Shown here piece by piece: positions 43,904 to 55,559 of a stretch of DNA of 64,000 nt. The stretch comes from Micrasema longulum. Its lineage: Eukaryota; Arthropoda; Insecta; Trichoptera; Brachycentridae. Under the pieces are notes generated by a model that had not been told where the DNA came from, searched no databases, and saw only the letters and a list, made by a program, of their open reading frames with translations. A program made the translations under genes and the position numbers. Every line of letters starts with the position of its first letter. The stretch's first letter is position 1. The DNA lies in contig JAGVSM010004935.1 of assembly GCA_022494885.1 (NCBI GenBank), positions 36,833 through 100,832 of the forward strand. Direction: 5' to 3'.

Positions 43904-44250
43904 CAGGGTGTTCTTTAAACCCTGTCACATCCGAAACCACAATGATCAGTATGGGCAAGAAGACATATAAGCATATTAAAAAAATATTTAGGACAAAGAA
44001 ATAAAAAAAAATAAAAAAAACAAACGGTTGCTTACTTCTGCTGGGGAGAAGTGAGGGGAGTGCGGCGCAGTATCAGACTCCCCCCTCCCCCTCCTCATTT
44101 CTGCCCTGCAGAAGTAAGCAACCATTTGCTTTTTTATTTTATTTTTAAAAATTTATTCGTTGTAAAAAAATATTTTAATGTGCCGATATGTCTTCTTGCT
44201 CATACTGATCATCGTGGTTTCGGATGTGACAGGGTTTAATGAACACCCTG
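43904..44250. mobile_element. Palindromic MITE with TATA target site, copy 3
   Basis: 347 bp, starting CAGGGTGTTCTTTAAACCCT, with TATA on both flanks. Because it lies in one arm of an inverted repeat, the other arm gives the empty site. Comparison favours a 4-bp TATA duplication. Confidence 0.85.
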
Positions 44251-44315
44251 TATAAAATATCAAACTCTTATGTGGTAAAAATTACAAAGTGTTTCCTTTT
44301 AAATGAACTCAGAAT

Positions 44316-45142
44316 GTTTTTCCACAAAGTGAAACAATAAATAATATATTTTTATCTCTTTGTCTTTTTACATCTTCTAGTATCTCTACATTGTCTCTCC
44401 GGTTAGGTAAGAAAACGAAATGATTACTAAAATATCGCGTGCATTTCAGTTATTATCTGACAATGGTCGGAGTGCGCGTGTTTGGCGAAACTGTCGCTTC
44501 ATTTTTCAGATAGCTGATTTCGTAATTTTGTTTCTTTTTACCGCTTCGAATTTTTTGACTTTGCCTTGAATCACGTAACAATAGATAGTGATCCGGCTAT
44601 CTTTAATTAATCAATAATTGTTAACATGTGCAGTGAATTTGTGTGAGTGAATCAATTTAATTATTTTTTAATTTAATTTCTTTGTTGTGTACACTAAACT
44701 GCTAAGTGATTTCACGGGTACTTTTTCTCATAGGGTGCCCTCAGTGGACACCTTTTTCTCATTGGATCCATCTAAACAGACACCATTTTCTCATATACCT
44801 GTCGTTGTTCTTAATGATTTTGATTTTTTTCTCAATTGGTCTGGGTGTTGTGGCGTATTTTTCGTTACCTCCTTCCACATCCCCTCTATCCCAGCTGCTG
44901 ACAAGCCTCATAATAGAGGCTTAGCGGGTTATTCCTTTTAAAAAAGTTGAAATCCGGGTCATAAAATTCCAACTAGACTTGCTGACGTCATAATCCCCAA
45001 AAGGGTAAATGAATTCGAGAACTGCTTGTTGCACTTGTCCGTCAGTCGTGTAAAACATTTAAAAAAATTAAAAATAACTTGTGCGATGGGTTATTATTTA
45101 GTTTCGTACAAATTTGTTTGATTTTTAAGGAAAACTATTACT
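44316..45142. other. Spacer without recognised gene
   Basis: Two overlapping open frames at 44687-44941 contain repeated TTTCTCAT words but no domain. No other feature. Confidence 0.4.
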
Positions 45143-45335
45143 CATAAAATTAAGAATAGTCCAGAAGGAGCGTAGAATCATATTTGAATACATCGGACTG
45201 TGTCCAATAATTCCCCCACTATGCCCTACTTTCGCCGCGCGCATTCGTGATGTTGCTGCGTACTCATTTATGAGTAGTTTAGTCGCCTTCTGGTTGATGT
45301 GCGTATGCGGTTTCTGGACTATTCTTAATTCTATG
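45143..45335 (+). mobile_element. hAT-like element, 193-bp deletion derivative (copy 5)
   Basis: Keeps about 115 bp of the left end and 77 bp of the right end of the 800-bp family, joined at a short TA microhomology. The 8-bp flanks CTATTACT and CTATTATT differ at one base, which indicates that it inserted in this reduced form or was deleted in place. Confidence 0.82.
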
Positions 45336-45699
45336 CTATTATTATATATTCGCCTCGTTTAGATTGTTAGCGCGTATGCTATTACGAATGAGGTTTCCCT
45401 GGTTGGTTGAATTAGGGTTAATATTTCCAACAGTTACCTGACTGATCATCTAAATTTACCCTAAAATAATGTAAATAAAATATAGACGCGCTCTTGCGTA
45501 AGAGAAAAAAGTCATTTTTCGTAGACCGCGAAATTATTATTGATGGGGATTGTAAGTAGGTGTTTAAAAATATGAACTATAGTACTTATACTAACTTTTT
45601 ATCAATTGTTTTTTTAAAAAAAACGAGAAACATTTCAGTTCCTATAATTTACTAAAATATTTCAATTTTCAGGTTATTTCTTTAAAGTCGTAAATAATA
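45336..45699. other. AT-rich spacer
   Basis: Nothing recognised. Confidence 0.4.
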
Positions 45700-45830
45700 A
45701 TAATAACAGTGCTGTAAAAATGGAAATCGAGTTGTGGTAGAGTGGGATTCGAACCTCGGACCTTTGGTCCGTGAGTCCACAATACTACCACGGGACCACA
45801 ATCCGGTTCAAATAAACATTTCTTTGATGT
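45700..45830 (-). repeat. tRNA-derived SINE (family C), copy 2
   Basis: Minus-strand head with B box GGTTCGAATCC and the same GGTCCCGTGG start and ACTCACGG arm as 7850-7990. The anticodon arm sequence differs from the first copy. A short AT-rich body follows to 45700. Confidence 0.65.
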
Positions 45831-46761
45831 ATAATAGTATAATACACATTTTTTTATAATAGTTTTAAAACATGGATACAATCAATGAGGAACTTCAGTC
45901 CTACGGGAAATCGGATACAAAAGATTTTCTTACGTGCGGTACAAATTAGAGCATAAAATTGTACTTACTAAGTTTCTTGAAAATCTACGAAAAAATATTA
46001 AAAAATATTTATTCGTACATACACACGGCACGTTCTGCATTTACTTTACAAAAAAGACATTTTGTGTAGAAAAAACACTTAAATTATATTTTAAGAACAA
46101 TCTAATAAATAAATAAATCTAACATGCTTATTTAATACATATCCTATATATATTCAAAATTAATTATAAATGTTATTAATAAATACAGTTTTAACTCGTT
46201 TACAAAATAAATAATAATATCTTGAAATAAATAATTCTTTTTTTATAATAAATCCTAACTCACCAGTTCGTCGGTAGGTACTAAATTAAATTCTCACACT
46301 TTTTTGACAAAAACATCCAATTTTCATTTTGCTTTGATTGTTGCTTCCTTTCTTGCAGAATTATAGCATAAACTACAAATATTTGAATATTATTTTAATT
46401 TTAATAGTAATAAAATAAAAAATATAATCCTACCTTTTTTTAAAAAACAAAACGAAAACTAACCGTGAAACAATTTCACACACAGGCTGCTCGCGTACAC
46501 GGTAATAGAAAAAAAACAACGTGTAAAAGTGTGTCTGGTATTAGTATCGCAGCGCCTACTGTCGTCTGGAGCCGTCCGAACCGGGGAATCCCACGCCGGC
46601 ACCAACCGGCGTGATTGTAAATCAGCGTAAATCGAACCGGCGCAAAACAACGTTTACCTGTACTGTATTTTTTAACCTCTAGTGAAAACTGTTCTCGTTA
46701 AACGATGAGTTTTTCTGAATAATGCCAGGTATTTATGGCTAAATACCTCATTAATGTGTTA
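45831..46761. other. Spacer; possible LINE tails and a GC-rich patch
   Basis: AATAAATAAATAAAT near 46105 looks like a LINE tail. 46480-46650 is moderately GC-rich with CCGGCGTGATT / CACGCCGG inverted words, function unknown. Confidence 0.35.
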
Positions 46762-47129
46762 AGCTAGGGTTTCCTAGGACAGCGGTGCCCGTATTTTAAC
46801 GGCCGTAGTGAACGGTGATGCGGTGGATAACCGTCGTAACGGTGACTAGAGTGTGGTTTCCTAGGAAAACGGTGTTATCAACACCATTTAACACCGTTTC
46901 CTAGGAAACTACTTTCAGTTTCGATAATTGGGAGGGATCCAGGATGTGGATAACCGTCGTAACGGTGACTAGAGTGTGGTTTTCTAGGAAAACGGTGTTA
47001 TCAACACCATTTAACACCGTTTCCCTAGGAAACCACTCTCTAGTCGACGTTACGACGGCTGTCTACCGCATCACCGTTTACTACGGCCGTTAAAATACGG
47101 GCACCGCTGTCCTAGGGGAAACCCTAGCT
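46762..47129. mobile_element. Palindromic MITE with TTA duplication, copy 2, internally duplicated
   Basis: A 368-bp relative of 30247-30489 with the same AGCTAGGGTTTCCTAGG ends and TTA on both sides. It holds an extra copy of the ATAACCGTCGTAACGGTGAC to AACGGTG segment, joined by about 40 unique bases (near 46908-46945). Confidence 0.82.
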
Positions 47130-47884
47130 TTATTGAGTGATTTGTTTTTTTTTTTTTAATTATTTTATATGGGAAATAAACAGTTCTACATACATATTTA
47201 TAGTAAACAAACAGATATAGTGTATAAACTCAGAACTAATAACAGGTTTCCACAAAGTATACAACGTGAGTAAAGAAAATATATTACATATCAAATAAAT
47301 ACATATAAAAATGTTATTTTCATGTACTCGTAAATATTTTTCAATAATCAAAGATTTTTTAATATATTTTTAAGAATAGTAAGTTATTGTAAATTGGGCG
47401 GGATTAGGGCAAGAATGCTTGAAGAGAGGATAAGGAGGGGAAGGGAGATGTATATGTTTATTATTATAATGTCTACCAAGTTACATAATGCATTTTTAGT
47501 GTAAATTTTAAATCTGACACAGTGATTTTTGTGTAATCTATAACTTTAAGTGTTGTAATGTACACTGAAAAAGTCCTTTTTCATAAGGAATTTTAAAAGG
47601 ATACGCTTAGTCGTAAGGAGTAAGTGAAAGTTCCTATTGATAAAACAAAATAATTATGTACTGTGTTATTCCCGCTATTATACCCGATCCTGTAATTACG
47701 AAAATATTGATGTATTTTAGTTATGAGCACTAGGTAATTTTATGAATCACCTTAAATATAATCTAATATCTCTTATCTAAAGAGGTCGGTATTTTACCGT
47801 AAAACCCCGTCATTAAGTTCGATTTTATTTATAGATATGTTCTACTCCATTTTTGCTTAGCAAGGTGGTAGGTTTGATAATATA
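47130..47884. other. AT-rich spacer
   Basis: Nothing recognised. Confidence 0.4.
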
Positions 47885-48245
47885 CAGGGTGTTCTTTAAA
47901 CCCTGTCACATCCGAAACCACTATGATCAGTATGAGCAAGAAGACATATTGGCACATTAAAATATCTTTTTAGAACGAATAATTTAAAAAAATAAAATAT
48001 CAAAAAAAGCAAATGGTTGCTTACTTCTGCAGGGGTGAAATGAGGAGGGGGAAGGGGGGAGTCTGGTACTGCGCCGCGCTTCCGTCACTTCTCCCCTGCA
48101 GAAGTAAGCAACCATTTGTTTTTTTGAAATATTTTATTTTCAAAAAATTTCTTTGTTCTAAATATTTTTTAAATATGCTAATATGTCTTCTTGCCCATAC
48201 TGATCATCGTGGTTTCGGATGTGACAGGGTTTAAAGAACAACCTG
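47885..48245. mobile_element. Palindromic MITE with TATA target site, copy 4
   Basis: 361 bp, left end CAGGGTGTTCTTTAAACCCT, right end reverse complement ending ACCTG, flanked by TATA on both sides. The inner arms CAAATGGTTGCTTACTTCTG and the reverse complement are intact. Confidence 0.85.
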
Positions 48246-48974
48246 TATAACGGGGTACTTTGCGCGGCAATCAACAAAAAAACTATCATAATTATGTCGT
48301 TTCAATAATAATTATTAAAACAATGCGCCTTGAGATTGCTGTACGAGATATATGTTATTTTTTTTCTATTTCAAAATAAGAAAGGGTTTACAACCGCTGC
48401 ACGACAAAGTGATGCGAATGGCAAATGTTGTCTATCTTGCTCACTCCATTGTGCGTGAATTAGAAATATATGCAATAGAAGATTTTTCTTGGAATCACCA
48501 ATTAATTTAATTTAATATTAATTTTTAAAACAGTAGTGTGCTTGTTAAACAACATATTCTATAAAATATTTTTTAAATATATAAATAATAGCATTTCTGA
48601 TTAGATTCTTGAAAAGCTGCTTTGCAGTCTAAGGGTTAACCCTCTATCTCATTTGAACCAAATACAATAATTGATTATCAAACTTTCGATTGCGTTCATT
48701 TAATAACAAGTATGTACTCAAATCTAGCAACAGCAAAGCATTCCCGGGTTCATCTCGTTAACTTGTATTGCAGAGTTTCTTCAAAATGTACGAAAAAAAC
48801 ATTTAACAAATATTTTGACAAAAACTAACTATTTTGAACGACGTTAATAGTTCATATGAATCATCCAATAATAAGAGAGTTTTGGAAGATTTGCGGTTTA
48901 CTTACCGTCAACGTACCAAATAATAAAATATTTTTAAAAAAACACTGAATTTCCTTATGGTTCTATGTCACGTG
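48246..48974. other. AT-rich spacer
   Basis: Nothing recognised. Confidence 0.4.
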
Positions 48975-49490
48975 CTTAATAATAATAATAATAATTATAA
49001 TAATTATAATAATGTTTGGATAATTTATATAGCGCCATTTTTGTGAAATTACCTCAAGGGCGCTGTACAATAAATAAATATCCCAACACGTCTTGCAGCT
49101 ACAGAGCGCATGGACGGTTGGGATTCTAGTTCCTCGTCTCCAATTATGATATATTACAATTATGATATATATGAGCTAGATAACAGAACGTCTTGCAGCT
49201 ACAGAGCGCATGGACAATAAGAAATCTAGCCCCTATTTACATTTTTATTTTTAAATTTTTTATTTGACAATGAAGTTTAGAGTTTAAGTGATATTTTAAA
49301 AAACGAAATAAAAAGCAGATTTATAAAATTAGAATTTAGATAACAACAAGTCTTGCAGCTACTGAGCGCATGGATGGTTGAAATTCGAGACCCCATTTGC
49401 TAAATTTAGATATTTGATAACATTTACATAATATGATAGCTAACATCACAAAAAGTCTTGCAGCTTCAAAACGCATCGACAAATGGAATT
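48975..49490 (+). repeat. AAT microsatellite and a degenerate array of a 26-bp motif
   Basis: After an (AAT)n tract (about 48978-49014) comes TATAGCGCCATTTTTGTGAA and AGGGCGCTGTACA. A motif TCTTGCAGCTACAGAGCGCA then recurs at about 49089, 49189, 49349 and 49455, each time preceded by a TAACA- or CCAACA-like word. The spacing is irregular (100, 160 and 105 bp). Function unknown. Confidence 0.7.
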
Positions 49491-50205
49491 TCAACAACAT
49501 AAGAATGATTTTTAAAAGTTAATAATAAAAAGAATTTTAAGAAACGCAATAATAATACTTTGAGCAAAAAACTAGTAAGTATGGCAATTAAGTGAACATG
49601 TAACAGCACAAAAAGTCAAATATAAAAAAGTAAACAAAGATAGCATTCCTTAACTTATTATTAAGGTTAACAAGACAATAGATGATACCCGAACTCAAAC
49701 TCGTCCCTGTTTTATTTTGGTACGCAGTAAACAGGATCTATTGTCTTTTTCCTAGTAAATAACTGTAAAAACACTTGGTTCACATTTGGCTGTTCCCTGG
49801 GAGATGATAGTAGAAACGCATCTGTGTGCGTAGTGTAGAGTGTTGGTACCAAGGAATATATCCGCTTCTTTTTAATTTTGTTTGTTATTTACTATACGCA
49901 TGTTTCCCGCCTAAAATTTCTGATTATTATTATTTTACTTTGATTAAGATGTCAGATAAACTTGTGTATTACTTTTGATATTCGAGTAATTTTACGTGAT
50001 ACAGGAAAGGGGGGATCATGCTTACGTTTCGTGACGTAGAAACACTAGGTACATGTTGTCTTTATGGCTTTGAAGTAAATAATTATTATTAAATAACAAT
50101 ATTATATCTAGAATCCTGTATTTCTTAAACAATCGGACATTAGGAAAAGTAGACGGTTTTTTTTAAATATTACTTTATTGATGAATTTTTTATAACTAAT
50201 AAATT
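49491..50205. other. Spacer without recognised gene
   Basis: Nothing recognised. Confidence 0.4.
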
Positions 50206-50549
50206 CAGCTGTGCGTTGGTTTGGACATGTAGAACGAATGGACAGCGAAAGAACGGCTAAAAATATTTACAATGCAAACGTTGATGGATGCATAAATAGA
50301 GGAAGACCGAGAAAGACATGGCAGATGCTTTGTCTCTTACTTAGATAATAGACTTCAGTCAATATCATGGTTGAAGGATAGAAATCTGATTTTATATCTA
50401 TTCCGTCTGGTGTACCATAGGGATCACACCTTGGGCCACATTTATTTAACGTCTGTATTTATTTATATACTTATTTTATTTTTTATTTATTTATTTAATT
50501 ATTTATTCATTTATTTATTCATTCATATTTTTTCCATTATAAATTATAT

Positions 50550-50885
50550 TTAATAATAAAAATAATGTGACCTCAACCCGCGCCGAGGAAACTTAACAAC
50601 AAACTTTAAAAAAATATATTTTTACATTTGAGAATAAACAATGAAGACTAACTAAATAAACAGAGATAATTAACAAAATATTCAGACAGTTTTAAACACT
50701 ACGTATTTATGTTTATAATTAATTTATGCACATCTGTATTATTTATATTACAAAACGCACAATGAAAGAACAAAAACATAACATAAGCTATACACTTGTG
50801 GAGAAGTTGATTCAATATTGGTTTGGCCGAATGAGACAATCCATTTTACTTCTACCTTGCTCCTCTATTCATTTTTTTATAGCCA
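50550..50885 (+). repeat. Dispersed repeat family 2, copy 2, inside a LINE
   Basis: Matches 5040-5400 (AATGTGACCTCAACCC, CATTTGAGAATAA, TATACACTTGTGGAG, GAATGAGACAATCCATT). It interrupts the reverse-transcriptase frame between GTCTGTATTT and the IQLCF piece. Confidence 0.65.
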
Positions 50886-51283
50886 ATATTCAATTATGTT
50901 TTAAAAATGGGCATAACCTTTGTTATGCTGACGATAAAAAAAAGTACATGAAAATTAAGTGTAAAGATGATTGTGCAAAATTACAAAAATACTTGTATGC
51001 TTATCAAATTACTGTACAAACTTCATATCAATGTTCCAAAATATCATAAAATATCTTTCACTCGAAATAAAAATAAAATTAAACATATATGATAAATGAA
51101 AATACAATTAGAGGTGCAAACGAAATACGTGACTTAGGATTTTTTTCGGACTCAAAATTCAATGACAATAGTCATATAGAAACAATAATTAACAAGGCAT
51201 ACAAAATGACTGGATTTATCACGCGGGTTACACACCCTGCTAATCTATCTGCTAAATCTAAAATCTATTTAAAAAAAAAATAA

Positions 51284-52322
51284 ATATATATTTATTTCTT
51301 AAGTTAGCTTATATTAAAACTAATATAAACTATTATGTACATTTACATCATCTATATATATTTACATTTCCTTACAGTAACTTATACATTTATTTTTAAA
51401 TTCTTTCAGACACTTTTCATTCTTCATACATTCAGGCATCTCATCATACATTTTTAAACCCTTATACATCAAACAATTTTGCGACTCAGCTCTTTTCAAT
51501 AATGGTAGTCTTATTTTATCCTTTTGTCTAGTAGCATATTCATGACAATTTTTGTTTAAGACAACTTTATCCTTAAAATATTTTGGTAATTTATCGTGAA
51601 AAAATTTATGTATAAATATCAACATATTAAATTTAAGTCTCCTTCTTACAGATAACCATTTTAGTTCATCTCTCATTTTTTTGTACATTGCTGTATTTAT
51701 TTTTCTTAAGAACTATTCTCATCGCTTTATTTTGTAAAATTTCTAGTTTATTTAAATTTCCTTCGTTTGCTAAAAATAATATTGTTGAGCAGTAATCTAT
51801 ATGTAGAAGAATGATTGTTTTGTAAATTAGTTCTGCAGTATCTTTATTTAATTTATTTCTCAATCTACTAAGGAAAAATATTTTTTTTGATATTTTTTTA
51901 TTAACGTGTTCAAAATTTGCATTTAATGTCAATTTTGAATCAAGTATTATCCCCAAATATTTCATTTCATTAACCTTTTCTATGGTTTCATTATCAATAA
52001 GTACATTCATCCTTGGGTTTGGCTTTTTCCTTCCTAACTCCATGTATTTTGTTTTTCCAACATTAAGCTGAAGTTTATTAATTTTGAGCCACTCAGATAT
52101 TCTGTTTAAGTCCTCGTTTAATTTTTGTAAAGTCTCTGTATAATTTTCTCCCGCTATATAGATTAATGTATCATCGGCAAATAATTGTAGTTTGCAGTGT
52201 TTTATTATATTTGTGATGTCGTTTATATATATTATAAATAAAATTGGTCCTAGAACTGATCCTGGGGGAACTCCTAAATTATTCTCCAATGGTTCAGATA
52301 TTTTGTTTTCTATTTTAGTTAC
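51284..52322 (-). pseudogene. LINE fragment (RT palm to C-terminus), minus strand, nested
   Basis: 52289-51666 reads NNLGVPPGSVLGPILFIIYI, LQLFADDTLIYIAGENY, KINKLQLNVGKTKYMELG and MKYLGIILDSKLTLNANFEH. After a frameshift near 51680 it continues (51688-51362) with RRRLKFNMLIFIHKFFHDKL to the stop. FADD is the catalytic motif. The 5' part is missing. It inserted opposite to its host LINE. Confidence 0.88.
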
Positions 52323-52357
52323 TATTTTATTGCACTGCTATCTGGTCACCTGATTAT

Positions 52358-53592
52358 AAATAAAATATTAAAGACATTTGACAAAGTAGATCATAAAATT
52401 CTCATGTATAAATTACATGCCTTGGGAATAAGAGATCCATTACTATCATTTATTAAATCGTATCTAACTAGTAGGACACAAAATGTTCGGATAAATAACT
52501 ATTTATCAACCAGTATTGATGTTACATCGGGTGTACCTCAGGGTGCTCATTTGGCACCCCTGCTTTTCAATTTGTTTATTAATGATGTTGCTAAATCATT
52601 CTCTTACTCTCGTTTTTGGCTCTTCGCGGACGACAACAAAATTCTCAAAATAATTCAAACTTTACAAGACTGCTTTCTTCTTCAATCAGACATTAACTCT
52701 TTTAACCGATGGTGTAAAGTCAATAAATTAGAACTAAATATTAAAAAATGCAAAATAATGTCATTTTATAGAACAAAACAACCAATTTCCTTCGAGTACC
52801 TATTAGAAAACTCCAAAATTGATGTAGTCAAGTCCATCAGAGATTTAGGAGTTGTTTTGGACTATAAACTGACAAACAACGAGCATATAGATAATACAGT
52901 AAATAAATCACTGAAATTACTTGGCTTCATTAACAGAATATCCTCTGATTTTACTAATGTCCGTACAATCAAAACTCTTTATTGCTCAACTGTTTGCCCT
53001 CTTCTTGAATATGCCTCAGTGGTCTGGTCTCCATTCTATGTCAATCGCATAAATCACATTGAATCAGTCCAACATCGCTTGCTTCGAAAAATAGCGTGGA
53101 TGCTTGGACTAGAGAGAGATAATTATTCTTATGCTGAAATAGAGTCAATGTTAAATATTTCTAGTCTACAAAAACGTAGAACTAATATTGACTCCATATA
53201 TATGTTCGGCATACTAAATGGTATAATCGATGTTCCATCATTACTGGGACAAGTAAAATTCAATATCCCGACTCGTAGATTGAGAAACAATGAAGTACTG
53301 TTCATCGATCAGCATAGAACAAACTATGGCCTAAATTCTCCAATGACCCGCCTTTGTCGTATTGTTAACTCAAGACAAGATCTGGACTTTTTTTGGTTTA
53401 AGTTTACAACGATTTAAACGAGCACTAAATAAATAGTCCAGATCTTGTCTCGATGTCCCTTATGTTTGTCAATGCTTCTTTCTTTTCTTTTAAATGTTTT
53501 AAACTATTCTTTTATTGTAATATTTAAACCTTATAAATTGTATACATGGACAATGTCCGTTAATAAATAAATAAATAAATAAATAAATAAAT
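52358..53592 (+). pseudogene. LINE fragment (RT to C-terminus) with 3' hairpin and TAAA tail, nested
   Basis: The open frame from 52358 to 53417 starts within the RT (DKVDHKILMYKLHALGIRD), then GVPQGAHLAPLLFNLFIND and FADDNK (catalytic FADD). It continues through RDLGVVLDYKLTNNEHI and LEYASVVWSPFYV to the C-terminal RLRNNEVLFIDQHRTNYGLN. It is intact to the stop. The 3' UTR contains a perfect 15-bp inverted repeat (GACAAGATCTGGACT) overlapping the last codons, and the element ends in (TAAA)n at about 53562-53592. It is truncated at the 5' end. Confidence 0.92.
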
Positions 53593-54329
53593 TAATAGAA
53601 TCGAGAGTGTTCGAAAAAAATCCTGAAACATGTAGAATTCTAATTTTATTTGCATTTTCCGAATTTTATAGCTTCTTTTAAATTTCATAACCTTGATTCA
53701 TTAGCACACAGAAGAGATTTTTTCGATCAGATCCTGCTTTACAAAATTGTAAATAATAAATTTGATTCCCCAGAACTAATTTATCTACTTGCTTACCGTG
53801 TCCCCTCCAGACCAACTAGACTGTCTGATATTTTCTATATTCGTAATATTAAAAATAATCACGGGAAACATTCTACCACCCCTCGTACAAGTGAAGCATT
53901 TAACAAGAATTTTTAAAGTCTAGATATATTTAACACTCCATATAATAGGTGCTGAAGAGAAGTAATAGGCTTGATTCAGAATAACATAAAATAGACGTGT
54001 TGTCTATTTTCTTGCTCTTAATCATTAAATTAAATGCAATTCTCCACTCCTACTTTCCTTCAATCATCCTTCACTACTCCTTATCAATTTCCTACCTTTC
54101 CCTTCCACTATCTCATAGTTTTGTCCATATTTCTTTTATTTTAATATAATTTATATTTATTCTTTATATAGTTTAAACCGTCGTCGCTTTATTGTAGCAT
54201 AATTTAGTGAATACATATTATTGGATGGCAGGCTATGTACCTATACATTTTTTATAGTTTGTATTCGAAATAAATAAATGTCGAAATTCAACAAATACTT
54301 GAAGATGGACATGTCAAAAGTCAGAATAA

Positions 54330-54915
54330 TGCAACTGAAATGGCTTAAAATTAGACAGCGGAGAGACTATGACTCCCTCTCACTTCTATTCAATGTACTT
54401 CATAGTCCTAACGCTCGTATATACCTCCGTTAACGCTTATCAGTTCATGGTTTACCTCCTCATTCTAATTCCCAAAGCACTCTCTTAATACCCATTCACA
54501 ATTATTCCTCTTTCTTCTCTAACTCATAAAGCGTCCATGCCGCTCGACTGTGTAATCATCTTCCATCCATCATCAAAGATGTTACTACAGTATCTCTGTT
54601 TAAATCACGCCTGAAGAAACATCTCCTTTCTCTTTCTTAATCTCTCCTCCTTTCCTCTTTCCTCTTTTTTCCCCTTTCCCATTGAAAATAGTATTGATTT
54701 AAGGTACAAACATTATATACAAATACATTTATTTCTATTTTGAAATATCTTTAGCTTTTTTTATATTTATTTTCTATTGAATCTGTATTAACTTGAATCA
54801 GAAAAATAAAACTTTTATTTTATTGTTTGGTTGGAAGGAATTGCCATTTGGCAATAAACCCGCCAGTGTATAATTAAAATTATGTTAACAAAACAAAAAG
54901 TTTAATAAATTAAAT
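54330..54915 (+). pseudogene. LINE 3' end inserted in the RTE
   Basis: The coding tail QLKWLKIRQRRDYDSLSLLF leads to LCNHLPSIIKDVTTVSLFKS and RLKKHLLSLS. A pyrimidine-rich stretch follows, then the UTR with TGGTTGGAAGGAATTGCCAT. It is the same family as the minus copy at 42612-43295. The flanking AATAAT suggests the target duplication. Confidence 0.75.
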
Positions 54916-55040
54916 AATAATCGGCGCGCGTGCATGATAAGATGTGTGAATGTAGAAGAAGCGAGATATGTATGCCTAGATAGAGCGACTTCGCATTCTA
55001 TTCTCTCTGCCTACCCTTACGGGGAAACGACGTAAATAAT

Positions 55041-55555
55041 TTAAAACTAACTGTAGTATTTTTTACTGTTAAGTTTTCAGTCCTCTTAAGGTAAGAATAT
55101 TTATTTATTCAAATTATCGCCTCAAAAATCATCCGGATTCTTTTCCATTTATAATTAATGGAAAGTGATCAATTATTTATCAATTTAACACTAATTTATC
55201 AATCAATATTTGCTCTAGATATTTATCAGAATTCCAAAATAATATCTGAAATATTTTTAAAATAAATCAATATTATTTTCCTGACTTCTGATTAGATAAT
55301 CCATTCGTTAGATAATCTATTTATATTTTTACAATTAAATTTAGTTATTGTTCATAATTTTTTCCATTATCATTCTACATTAAATATATTATTATCTTAT
55401 TTAAGCACATTTTTAATGACTCTTTATTTGAATGCTCGACAATCTAATAAATTTACCCCGAAACATGGACAGAAATAATTTTGATCCCTAAATGAATAAT
55501 ATAATAATAATAATTCCCCAAACATAAAAATATGAATGTATATAATAATGATTAT
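55041..55555. other. AT-rich spacer
   Basis: Nothing recognised. Confidence 0.4.
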
Positions 55556-55559
55556 ACAC

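Larger units (their letters stand above)
43756..44315. repeat. Inverted Penelope-type ends with a MITE inserted in one arm
   Basis: The left arm (43756-43830) and right arm (43868-43903 plus 44251-44315) are reverse complements. Shared words are TAATTCAGAATACCTGAAAC, TAGTTGT and AACTCTTATGTGGTAAAAAT. The palindromic MITE 43904-44250 splits the right arm. Between the arms lies a hammerhead core. The Penelope link is inferred from the ribozyme type and the inverted arrangement; no Penelope protein is encoded here. Confidence 0.55.
50330..54285 (+). pseudogene. LINE reverse transcriptase split by three insertions
   Basis: The pieces are 50330-50458 (SYLDNRLQSISWLKDRN-like; the primer-grip GVPQGS region is frame-shifted), 50885-51282 (IQLCFKNGHNLCYADD, RDLGFFSDSKF, KAYKMTGFITRV), 52323-52357 (YCTAIWSPDYK) and 53593-53916 (HRRDFFDQILLYKIVNNKFD, LAYRVPSRPTRLSDIFYI). 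Joining the sequences on either side of the minus-strand LINE restores the frame SKIYLLFYCTAIWSPDYK. This shows that the pieces come from one Jockey/CR1-like element. The 3' UTR runs to about 54285, with an AATAAATAAATG end. Confidence 0.82.
50206..55040 (+). mobile_element. RTE-type LINE broken by nested retroelement insertions
   Basis: RTE C-terminal coding sequence appears in three pieces: 50206-50322 (RWFGHVERMDSERTAKNIY and GRPRKTW), 54290-54329 (QILEDGHVK region) and 54916-55040 (the tail). They are collinear with the uninterrupted fragment at 31000-31432. The first gap (50323-54289) holds a chain of nested LINEs. The second (54330-54915) holds a LINE 3' end flanked by AATAAT. Confidence 0.85.

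Noticed and set aside
54600..54625. CTGAAGA near 54603 as a hammerhead core
   Set aside because: It encodes the KSRLKKH part of a LINE C-terminus and lacks stem II and GAAA.
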